NCBI GenBank assembly: GCA_031264785.1
Contig: JAISDN010000003.1
Span: 1 to 9,944 of the forward strand
Length of the DNA stretch: 9,944 nucleotides
Direction of reading: 5' to 3'
From: Candidatus Nomurabacteria bacterium
GTDB taxonomy: Bacteria; Patescibacteriota; Saccharimonadia; Saccharimonadales; Saccharimonadaceae
A model generated the notes under the pieces. The model worked only from the letters and a program-made list of their open reading frames with translations, was not told where the DNA came from and searched no databases. This document shows, in pieces, positions 1 through 4,944 of this stretch (within the stretch, counting starts at the first letter, position 1; every line of letters starts with the position of its first letter). Made by a program: the position numbers and the translations under genes.

Positions 1-116
1 AAAAAGTTAAGAATGCTAAGAATACTCTGCTTTATGCCGTGATTGGTTTGGCTGTTGCTTTGCTGGCTGGTGTGATTGTGAATATTGTGTTTGATATTTT
101 GGGTAATGTTAATTAA
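1..116 (+). CDS. 3' end of a VirB2/TrbC-type pilin gene (partial)
   Basis: Reading from base 3, the sequence encodes about 37 residues ending at TAA (114-116). They start KVKNAKNT and continue as a long hydrophobic helix (LLYAVIGLAVALLAG) ending DILGNVN. Over 32 aligned residues it matches the C-terminal helix of the next gene (221-715) at 26 positions, so the two are tandem paralogues. The family is the small two-to-three-helix pilin subunit of type IV secretion systems (TrbC/VirB2, and the CPR T4SS_pilin group). The subunits are inserted in the membrane and assembled into a pilus or channel. Third codon positions differ widely between the two copies, so the duplication is not recent. This copy stops right after the helix and lacks the Pro/Ser/Thr tail of its neighbour. 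The start lies outside the window. Confidence 0.75.
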   Translation, partial: KVKNAKNTLLYAVIGLAVALLAGVIVNIVFDILGNVN

Positions 117-131
117 AGCACGTCACTTAAC

Positions 132-160
132 AAAAACTCTCCCTAGAAAGGAGAGTTTTT
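132..160 (+). terminator. Rho-independent terminator after the first pilin gene
   Basis: A perfect 11-bp stem, AAAAACTCTCC (132-142) with GGAGAGTTTTT (150-160), closes a 7-base loop. The T-run is part of the stem. It lies 15 bases past the pilin stop codon and before the next promoter, so the two pilin paralogues are separate transcription units. Confidence 0.88.
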
Positions 161-163
161 GAT

Positions 164-192
164 TTGACTTCGCTTATGGCTTTTGGTATAAT
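164..192 (+). promoter_or_regulatory. Sigma-70 promoter of the second pilin gene
   Basis: TTGACT (164-169), a 17-bp spacer, then TATAAT (187-192) preceded by TGG, which makes an extended -10. Transcription should start near base 199, giving a leader of about 22 bases that carries the AAGGAA ribosome binding site (about 209-214). This is the closest to consensus of the promoters in the window, so strong constitutive expression is likely. Confidence 0.88.
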
Positions 193-220
193 TCGGGCGT
201 AAGTTAAAAAGGAAATTAAA

Positions 221-715
221 ATGAAACATATTTTTAAAAAAATAAATTTGGTAGTTGTGGTCTGTTGCTTAGCAATAGCTGGGGTTGTAGGAACTTTAGG
301 CTACTCGGTTTCGTCGGCAACCACCTTAAGAGAAAAAGCCTGTGAAGGGGTTAAGGTCGCTTCTGGCGAATCATCCTGTGATAAGGAAAAAATAGACGAT
401 GTATGGGTTGCGGCTAGGGATGTTATCAACTGGGTTTTGGTTGCAACTGGTATAGTTTGTGTTGTCTTCATAATTATTGGTGGCATAAAGTTCGCGACCT
501 CTGGCGGTGATACTGAAAAGGTCAAAACCGCCAAGAATACTGTGCTGTACGCCGTGATTGGCCTTGCCCTAGCCCTATTGGCTGGGTTTATTACCAACGT
601 CGTTTTCGATATTTCAGACCAAGTCCAAAACACTCCAACAAGCGCCCAAACTTTGCAGTCGGGTATACAAAGGGACCCTTCGGCCAGCTCAATACCTCCC
701 GCAACCACGCCGTAG
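221..715 (+). CDS. VirB2/TrbC-like type IV secretion pilin, 164 aa
   Basis: Probably a pilin-like structural subunit of a type IV secretion or conjugation-type apparatus, acting in the cell envelope. Three hydrophobic segments are visible: a signal-like helix at residues 10-30, then helices at about 68-90 and 105-129. The last two are joined by a polar loop, GGIKFATSGGDTEKVKTAKN, which is typical of CPR T4SS pilins. Before the mature helices is a loop with two cysteines (C41 and C53) that could form a disulfide. After the last helix comes a 34-residue tail rich in Pro, Ser, Thr and Gln (131-164), absent from the upstream paralogue. The start is supported by a ribosome binding site 7 bases upstream and a strong promoter. 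No VirB4, VirB6 or VirD4 gene is in view, so the secretion role rests on family resemblance alone. Confidence 0.75.
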   Translation: MKHIFKKINLVVVVCCLAIAGVVGTLGYSVSSATTLREKACEGVKVASGESSCDKEKIDDVWVAARDVINWVLVATGIVCVVFIIIGGIKFATSGGDTEKVKTAKNTVLYAVIGLALALLAGFITNVVFDISDQVQNTPTSAQTLQSGIQRDPSASSIPPATTP

Positions 716-753
716 TTTGCTGAAGTGCACGCGGCGCAAATAGCGACCCAATC

Positions 754-787
754 AAAATCCTTCCCCTGTTAGCAGAGGAAGGATTTT
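754..787. terminator. Bidirectional terminator between pilin and hsp20
   Basis: An 11-bp stem, AAAATCCTTCC (754-764) with GGAAGGATTTT (777-787), and a 12-base loop. A T-tract follows on the plus strand, and the A-rich left arm gives Ts on the minus strand. It lies between two converging genes, 38 bases after the pilin stop and 28 bases beyond the hsp20 stop, so it can end both transcripts. Confidence 0.85.
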
Positions 788-815
788 TATTTTTAAAGTT
801 TTTCTTTTATGAACT

Positions 816-1286
816 TTATTTCTGCACCACAGAGACTTTTTTAATCGGCGGTTGAATCTTGGTGAAACCAACTGTCAAAACACCGTCTTTCAAAACCGCT
901 TCGACTTCGTCTTCGTTGACTTTGACCGGCAGATTGATAGTGCGTTTAAATTCGCCCCAATAGCATTCTTGCAGGTGCCACTGTGTGGCCGCCGCATCTT
1001 CGCCAGCGCTGAGCGTGCCTTGAATCGTCAGCATACCGTTGTCGATTTGGATGTCCAAATCTTTGGCATTGACGCCCGCCACGCGCGATTTAATAACCAA
1101 TTTGTCCGGCGTTTCATAAATATCAACCGCCAGTTGTCCCGGCACTTCAACATCACCGTCTTCTTCAGAATCTAAAGTGACCGGCGCAGCCGAGTTCCCA
1201 CCACTTTTTTGAGTCGCTGGAGCTTCGTCGAAAAAAGTCTCGTCGATCTCGTCTTCCAGCAGCAAGTCATCATCTTGTCTTGCCAT
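816..1286 (-). CDS. Small heat-shock protein, Hsp20/alpha-crystallin family
   Basis: ATP-independent chaperone that holds unfolding proteins in the cytoplasm until Hsp70/Hsp100 systems can refold them. The 156-residue product has an acidic, probably disordered N-terminal arm (1-45, rich in D and E). An alpha-crystallin domain follows at about 49-145. Its family signatures are visible: the A-G-V segment at 70-72, the ECYWGEFKRTINLP block (107-120, the usual E-x-x-x-G-x-F-x-R-x-x-x-LP), and GVL at 135-137. The short tail carries V-S-V (151-153) in the place of the I-x-I/V motif that docks dimers into oligomers. The ATG has a GGAGG site 4 bases upstream. It is transcribed away from comF from overlapping promoters. 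No CIRCE-type heat-shock operator is visible, so control may use the housekeeping sigma factor or an unrecognised regulator. Confidence 0.93.
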   Translation of the reverse strand: MARQDDDLLLEDEIDETFFDEAPATQKSGGNSAAPVTLDSEEDGDVEVPGQLAVDIYETPDKLVIKSRVAGVNAKDLDIQIDNGMLTIQGTLSAGEDAAATQWHLQECYWGEFKRTINLPVKVNEDEVEAVLKDGVLTVGFTKIQPPIKKVSVVQK

Positions 1287-1300
1287 TTCCCCTCCAATTA

Positions 1301-1329
1301 TTTACAATTATTATTACTTACATTATAGT
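1301..1329 (+). promoter_or_regulatory. Probable comF promoter
   Basis: TTTACA (1301-1306), a 17-bp spacer, then TATAGT (1324-1329). The predicted start is near 1336, giving a leader of about 30 bases. Its -10 box overlaps that of the opposing hsp20 promoter. A weaker alternative -10 (CATAAT, 1337-1342) would give a shorter leader. The comF start has only a weak AGGT-type ribosome binding sequence. Confidence 0.6.
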
Positions 1330-1350
1330 TGTTAAGCATAATTATTTCAA
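1322..1350 (-). promoter_or_regulatory. hsp20 promoter
   Basis: On the minus strand TTGAAA (1350-1345), a 17-bp spacer, then a perfect TATAAT (1327-1322). The predicted start is near 1315, giving a leader of about 28 bases with the GGAGG site at 1295-1291. It is a good housekeeping-type promoter, facing and overlapping the comF promoter. Confidence 0.8.
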
Positions 1351-1366
1351 GTTTTAGGTAAAAAAA

Positions 1367-2044
1367 ATGTTGTTAGATTTACTACTTTCGATCGTTTCAC
1401 CACACCTTTGCAAGGGGTGCGGCGTGGTTGGTTCGGGACTTTGCGAATGTTGTAAAAATGACATCACCAGCGAAAAGTGGGGAAATTGTCTACTCTGCAA
1501 CGGCTTTTCCACAACCAGCAACTTGTGCCGGAACTGCCGGAAAAATCGGCTATTTGCGGACATTTTTGTGGTTGGTGAAAGTTCCGGCGCGCTCAAAAAT
1601 CTGGTTTATGATTTTAAGTTTAATTCCGAGCGCGGCCACGCCAGAGTTTTGGCGGAATTATTGGACGAAACTTTACCGATTTTGCCAAATGAAGTGGTGG
1701 TTGTGCCGATCCCGACCATTCCCAAACACATTCGTCAGCGCGGTTTTGGCCATACCGAGCTGGTTGCTAAGAAATTAGCCAGTCTGCGGGGTTTAAAATA
1801 CGCCCAAAACATTCTGATTCGAGCTGATAATTCAGTTCAGCACGGCCTGAAAGCTAAGCAACGTTTTATGGCCGCCGCCAAAACTTTCAAAATTCACCGT
1901 ACCAAAAATTTGCCGGAAAAAATTTTACTAGTCGATGACGTTTACACCACCGGCGCCACCGTCAAAGCCGCCGCCAAGCTTTTAAAAGCGGCTGGCATTA
2001 AAACCATTTACCTCGCCATCATCGCCAGACATAATAATAAATGA
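1367..2044 (+). CDS. comF: ComF-family phosphoribosyltransferase with zinc-ribbon N-terminus
   Basis: ComF proteins are cytoplasmic and needed for natural transformation in several bacteria, where they are thought to act with helicase and recombination factors on incoming single-stranded DNA. The 225-residue product has a cysteine-rich N-terminus with paired knuckles C15/C18, C26/C28/C29, C41/C44 and C54/C57, the usual double zinc-ribbon of the family. The core phosphoribosyltransferase fold follows: VVVPIP at 111-116, the family block R-Q-R-G-F (123-127) with H129, and the PRPP-binding loop ILLVDDVYTTGAT at 186-198, whose paired aspartates and TTGAT are intact. Length is normal. The ATG at 1367 is chosen because it gives the full first knuckle; its ribosome binding sequence is weak. 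Competence makes sense for a CPR bacterium that likely depends on scavenged nucleotides or DNA; that link is inference. Confidence 0.9.
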   Translation: MLLDLLLSIVSPHLCKGCGVVGSGLCECCKNDITSEKWGNCLLCNGFSTTSNLCRNCRKNRLFADIFVVGESSGALKNLVYDFKFNSERGHARVLAELLDETLPILPNEVVVVPIPTIPKHIRQRGFGHTELVAKKLASLRGLKYAQNILIRADNSVQHGLKAKQRFMAAAKTFKIHRTKNLPEKILLVDDVYTTGATVKAAAKLLKAAGIKTIYLAIIARHNNK

Positions 2045-2064
2045 TAAGATGGAAGCAGTGAGAG

Positions 2065-2089
2065 AAAAGCTGAGCTTGCTCAGGCTTTT
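2065..2089 (+). terminator. Hairpin after comF, possible terminator
   Basis: AAAAGCTGAGC (2065-2075), a TT loop, then GCTCAGGCTTTT (2078-2089): an 11-bp stem with one bulged base, ending in four Ts. It starts 20 bases after the comF stop. The T-run is short, so termination may be partial. A second perfect 8-bp hairpin, ATTTTATC-TGT-GATAAAAT (2101-2119), follows. Confidence 0.55.
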
Positions 2090-2110
2090 CCAAGCGCGAC
2101 ATTTTATCTG

Positions 2111-2119
2111 TGATAAAAT
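2111..2119 (+). promoter_or_regulatory. Possible extended -10 for tRNA-Ser
   Basis: TGATAAAAT is an extended -10 (TG-A-TAAAAT) with no clear -35. It would start transcription near 2126, inside the palindromic repeat and 34 bases before the tRNA. It sits in the right arm of the 2101-2119 hairpin. Evidence is the motif and position only. Confidence 0.4.
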
Positions 2120-2121
2120 AG

Positions 2122-2155
2122 TACTGGATTCCGGGTCAAGCCCGAAATGACAGTA
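2122..2155. repeat. Dispersed palindromic repeat, copy 1
   Basis: The palindrome reads TACTG, then G, ATTCCGGG, loop TCAAG, CCCGAAAT, GA, and CAGTA. It has one mismatch in the inner stem. Copy 2 (4912-4943) has the same core and loop but different flanking arms. This resembles the short GTCAT-TCCGG-type palindromes scattered in many bacterial genomes. Here it lies in the leader of tRNA-Ser. Confidence 0.72.
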
Positions 2156-2159
2156 GTGC

Positions 2160-2251
2160 GGAAGCGTGGCCGAGCGGTTGAAGGCGCACGCTTGGAAAGC
2201 GTGTAGGCGGAGCAATTCGTCTCGGAGGTTCGAATCCTCTCGCTTCCGCCA
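2160..2251 (+). tRNA. tRNA-Ser (anticodon GGA), CCA encoded
   Basis: The acceptor stem GGAAGCG (2160-2166) pairs fully with CGCTTCC (2241-2247), followed by discriminator G and genomic CCA (2249-2251). The anticodon stem CACGC/GCGTG encloses loop TTGGAAA, so the anticodon is GGA and reads UCC/UCU. A long variable arm, typical of type II serine tRNAs, precedes the GAGG-TTCGAAT-CCTC T-arm. Fourteen bases separate its 3' end from the HIT-family start codon with no terminator, so the tRNA is probably cut out of a tRNA-mRNA transcript. Confidence 0.96.
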
Positions 2252-2265
2252 AGCAAAGGAGAAAA

Positions 2266-2652
2266 ATGCAAGAAGACTCAATTTTCACAAAAATAATTAA
2301 GGGCGAGATTCCGTCGTATAAGATTTATGAGGACGACAAAACTTTGGCTTTTTTGGATATTCAGCCAGAGACGGCCGGCCATACTTTGGTGGTGCCAAAA
2401 ATTCAAGTTGATAAAATTTATGATTTGCCGGACGATTATTATGGGGCGCTTTGGACGACGGTTAAAAAAGTTGCCGCCAATTTGGAGCGCGTCAGTGGCC
2501 AGCGCTCACTCATAAAAGTCATCGGCACGGATGTTCCCCATAGCCACGTTCACGTTTTTTCGCTAGACCCTAACCGGCCAGCCGAAACTGATCCGCCGAT
2601 GGCCGACCCAGAAGAACTAGCTAAACAAGCTGCCAAATTTGTGCTAAAATAA
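2266..2652 (+). CDS. HIT-family nucleotide hydrolase/transferase
   Basis: Histidine-triad protein of the HINT branch: a small cytoplasmic dimer that cleaves nucleoside phosphoramidates or adenylylated compounds, with the exact substrate unknown. The 128-residue product starts with the usual IFxKIIKGEIPxYKIYED segment and continues with LAFLDIQPETAGHTLVVPK. The catalytic triad lies in PHSHVHVF (91-98): H92, H94 and H96. Serine 93 takes the first hydrophobic slot of the H-x-H-x-H motif, a mild deviation. The C-terminus is acidic and proline-rich (101-115) before a final helix, shorter than in eukaryotic Hint1. An AAAGGAG site lies just before the ATG. The gene is wedged between tRNA-Ser and the DsbA-like gene (25-base gap), probably as one operon. 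Confidence 0.92.
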   Translation: MQEDSIFTKIIKGEIPSYKIYEDDKTLAFLDIQPETAGHTLVVPKIQVDKIYDLPDDYYGALWTTVKKVAANLERVSGQRSLIKVIGTDVPHSHVHVFSLDPNRPAETDPPMADPEELAKQAAKFVLK

Positions 2653-2677
2653 TTTAAGGAAATTTTAAGGAGGAAAA

Positions 2678-3391
2678 ATGAATACTAGATTATGGGCGGT
2701 TTTTGGGGTCGTGATTGCGGCGATTCTGTATATTGTTATCAGCTACGCCAACGCTTGGCCGCCGTTTGCCGACAGCGGCAAAAAATCAAGCGAGATTAGC
2801 ATCGAAGGCTTCACCTTTGACAAAATTATCGATGAAGACACCATTCCGGCCAGTTATACCGGCGACAAAAATTTGGTAGCCGACACGGTTGATGGCAAAA
2901 AAGATTCAAACGTGGTGGTGATCGAATGGCTGAACTTCCAATGTTCGGCTTGTTATTCGCTGTCGCCCAGTATGCGCGAAATTTATGATCAATATTCTGA
3001 TCGGGTGGCTTTTGTGGATCGTTATTTGTATCTGTCCGGCCATCCCAATGGCTTGGCGGCGACGGTCACAGCCGAAGCGGCCGGTCGACAGGGTAAATAT
3101 CACGATATGTATGACACGCTGTTTATCAATCAGCCAGAATGGGGACCGGCCACCGCCGACACTCGCGAAGATATTTTTGCCAAATACGCCAGCGACTTAG
3201 GCTTAGACGAACAGCAATGGCGCGACGATTATAAAAATTATGAAAAAAATGGCATCAAAGCTCGGCTGGATTTCCAGAGCAAATTAGGACTTGAAAGCGG
3301 CGTCAACGGCACGCCTTACATTATGGTCAACGGTGAAAAAGTCGACAACACCAAAACCGCCATCACCGAAGCCATCGAAAACGCACTCTAA
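2678..3391 (+). CDS. DsbA-like thiol:disulfide oxidoreductase, membrane-anchored
   Basis: Predicted to form or shuffle disulfide bonds in exported proteins, anchored on the outer face of the membrane. One N-terminal helix (about 7-24) acts as signal anchor. A linker of roughly 50 residues follows, then a thioredoxin fold with helical insertion. The active site is C-S-A-C (C89-C92) in EWLNFQCSACYSLSP. The cis-proline loop is GVNGTPYIMVNG with T212-P213, as in the BdbD/Thioredoxin_4 group. AAGGAGG lies 6 bases before the ATG. It shares a transcript with the HIT gene. No DsbB or VKOR partner is visible in the window. Likely clients nearby are the two-cysteine pilin loop and the cysteine-rich protein at 7446-9944. 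It ends 4 bases before the opposing gene with no terminator between. Confidence 0.92.
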   Translation: MNTRLWAVFGVVIAAILYIVISYANAWPPFADSGKKSSEISIEGFTFDKIIDEDTIPASYTGDKNLVADTVDGKKDSNVVVIEWLNFQCSACYSLSPSMREIYDQYSDRVAFVDRYLYLSGHPNGLAATVTAEAAGRQGKYHDMYDTLFINQPEWGPATADTREDIFAKYASDLGLDEQQWRDDYKNYEKNGIKARLDFQSKLGLESGVNGTPYIMVNGEKVDNTKTAITEAIENAL

Positions 3392-3395
3392 AAAA

Positions 3396-4883
3396 TTAAC
3401 GTTTCAAAAGTTCGCTGATTTGTTTTATCAAATCTTCAATTTCCGACCAACTGCTACCGGTGCTGAAAATCCCCAAAACACATTCGCTATTTTCGGTTTT
3501 CAAAATTGAAAAACTGGCTTTGTCATTGTCTTTTTCGGCGCTCAGTTTGGCGACGATTTTTTCAACCGTTTTAGCATCGCGCGAAGATTTTTTAACTCCC
3601 ACCAGCCAATCCACCCAATTGCCGGCCGTCAAAAGCTGCCTAACCTCGTCCTCGTCGACTTCCAACTCCGCCAGACCATCTCGAAAAACTTGGCTAACAA
3701 CTTCAAATTCCTTCCCCGCCTGATAATCACCCTGCCGCCGGCCGCCGCCAATTTCCACCAACTTAACCCCAAAAACTCCGTCGTGAGTTTGCGCAAAACG
3801 CTTAATCAGGGCCGAAATCCCAGCGCTGGTACTAGTAAAACTGCTGGCATATTTGACCTCCGGCTCAACCGCCTCGATCGCCACAATCACGCTCTGCCGC
3901 TCGTCCATCAAATACTCGGCAATCCGCTGATTAGTCTCTTTAATATTCACCATTTTGCCGTCCGTGCCGTCTTTACGAATTACCTTGGTCAAATCCGAAG
4001 TTGTAATCGTCGTCACGCCAGCCGCCGATTCCACCAGCGGCGCCACCCGCGATTTATAAAACTCGGCCGACTTTACTTCGTCCAAAACCACCGTCAATTT
4101 GCCATCAATCACCTCAAACTTCACCCACGACACCAGTTCCTCGTGCCGCAGCCGCACCCTGTCATTATAACCGTCGAACTCCAGCTCCAAATCGTTCAGC
4201 ATTTTTTTAGCAATTTTATCGCCCAAATCCAGCGCGTCCTGATTACTAACATCCGGCTGCTTTTCCACAATATCCAGCCGCACTTCGCCGCGCTCGACCG
4301 ACACAAAATCGATACTTTTTAAAGCCTGCTTCAAATCGTCACTATTACATTTGCCGCCCACACTAGCCTTCGTCAGATGAATGCTATCGCCGTTGATTTC
4401 CAAACTAGCATTACGCGGCGCAACTTCACATTCCCGCCCAAAAGTTTTTTTAATATAATCGCGCAAAGTAACATCGTCATAATTTAGCGTCGGCGGCTGC
4501 GTCGGCATCACCAGCCCCCACCACAGCAGCGACGTCGGCACAATCCGAATATACCAAGGATAACCAGCCGCTTCGATCCGGCGTCGATTTTCAACTTTCA
4601 GCCCAATGTCGGCCGGCGTAACTTCCTGATAAGGTTTTTCGTTATCGCTAAAAAATATGCCAATTTTGGAATCTTCATAAGCCCGATTCAGACTAATCGT
4701 GGCCGGCGCTTTTTGCCAAGTGCTAAGATTAACGCCGTCGACATTAGCCCACAACGGCAAAACTGTGGTCGGGAAAAAAATCTGCACCAACACCGACAAA
4801 CCACCCAAAATCGCTAGGAGTATTAGAAAAATCCGCAACTTTTTCGAGCGCTTTTTACCCCGCCTGATTCTGCCTCCTTGCAT
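3396..4883 (-). CDS. VanW/peptidoglycan-binding-like membrane protein with degenerate beta-lactamase-like tail
   Basis: A 495-residue single-pass protein: a very basic N-terminus (RRGKKRSKK), a helix at about 17-37, and the rest predicted outside. Residues 43-140 (ANVDGVNLSTWQ, then VTPADIGLKVENRRRIEAAG) resemble the N-terminal segment of VanW-type proteins. Residues 155-300 contain a PG_binding_4-like module (SWVKFEVIDGKLTVVLDE near 252-269). From about 348 to 495 the layout follows class A beta-lactamase-like domains: an early helix (ISALIKRFAQTH), a strand pair (VFGVKLVEIGGG) and a final strand and helix (ECVLGIFSTGSSWSEIEDLI). However, no S-x-x-K nucleophile is present; the corresponding place reads VVSQVF (395-400). 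No KTG is seen either. A wall-binding, non-catalytic role is inferred. The ATG has no upstream ribosome binding site; an AAGGAGG lies inside codons 2-4. Confidence 0.65.
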   Translation of the reverse strand: MQGGRIRRGKKRSKKLRIFLILLAILGGLSVLVQIFFPTTVLPLWANVDGVNLSTWQKAPATISLNRAYEDSKIGIFFSDNEKPYQEVTPADIGLKVENRRRIEAAGYPWYIRIVPTSLLWWGLVMPTQPPTLNYDDVTLRDYIKKTFGRECEVAPRNASLEINGDSIHLTKASVGGKCNSDDLKQALKSIDFVSVERGEVRLDIVEKQPDVSNQDALDLGDKIAKKMLNDLELEFDGYNDRVRLRHEELVSWVKFEVIDGKLTVVLDEVKSAEFYKSRVAPLVESAAGVTTITTSDLTKVIRKDGTDGKMVNIKETNQRIAEYLMDERQSVIVAIEAVEPEVKYASSFTSTSAGISALIKRFAQTHDGVFGVKLVEIGGGRRQGDYQAGKEFEVVSQVFRDGLAELEVDEDEVRQLLTAGNWVDWLVGVKKSSRDAKTVEKIVAKLSAEKDNDKASFSILKTENSECVLGIFSTGSSWSEIEDLIKQISELLKR

Positions 4884-4889
4884 AACCTT

Positions 4890-4898
4890 ATTTTAACA
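4890..4898 (-). promoter_or_regulatory. Extended -10 promoter abutting the VanW-like gene
   Basis: The minus strand reads TGTTAAAAT, a TG-extended -10 ending 6 bases before the ATG at 4883. Transcription would therefore begin at or within a base or two of the start codon, giving a leaderless mRNA. No -35 box is evident at normal spacing. Confidence 0.5.
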
Positions 4899-4911
4899 CA
4901 AAACGCTCTGT

Positions 4912-4943
4912 CTTGGATTCCGGATCAAGTCCGGAATGACAAG
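4912..4943. repeat. Dispersed palindromic repeat, copy 2
   Basis: Arms CTTG (4912-4915) and CAAG (4940-4943) flank a perfect core ATTCCGGA (4917-4924), loop TCAAG, and TCCGGAAT (4930-4937). The same unpaired G on the left and GA on the right occur as in copy 1. It begins one base past the stop codon of the LTA-synthase-like gene, so it would form a hairpin at the 3' end of that mRNA. No T-tract follows on the minus strand. Confidence 0.78.
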
Positions 4944-4944
4944 T

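Noticed and set aside
1287..1366. Heat-shock operator (CIRCE-type) ahead of hsp20
   Set aside because: No TTAGCACTC-N9-GAGTGCTAA or close variant is present; only ordinary promoter boxes are seen.
1982..2281. 99-codon minus-strand frame across the comF-tRNA-Ser spacer
   Set aside because: It runs antisense through the tRNA and its repeats; this kind of ORF is a common misannotation over tRNA genes.
3690..4322. Long plus-strand reading frame opposite the VanW-like gene
   Set aside because: It is rich in His, Asn, Arg and Gln with no recognisable domain, has no ribosome binding site, and lies antisense to a gene with good domain evidence.
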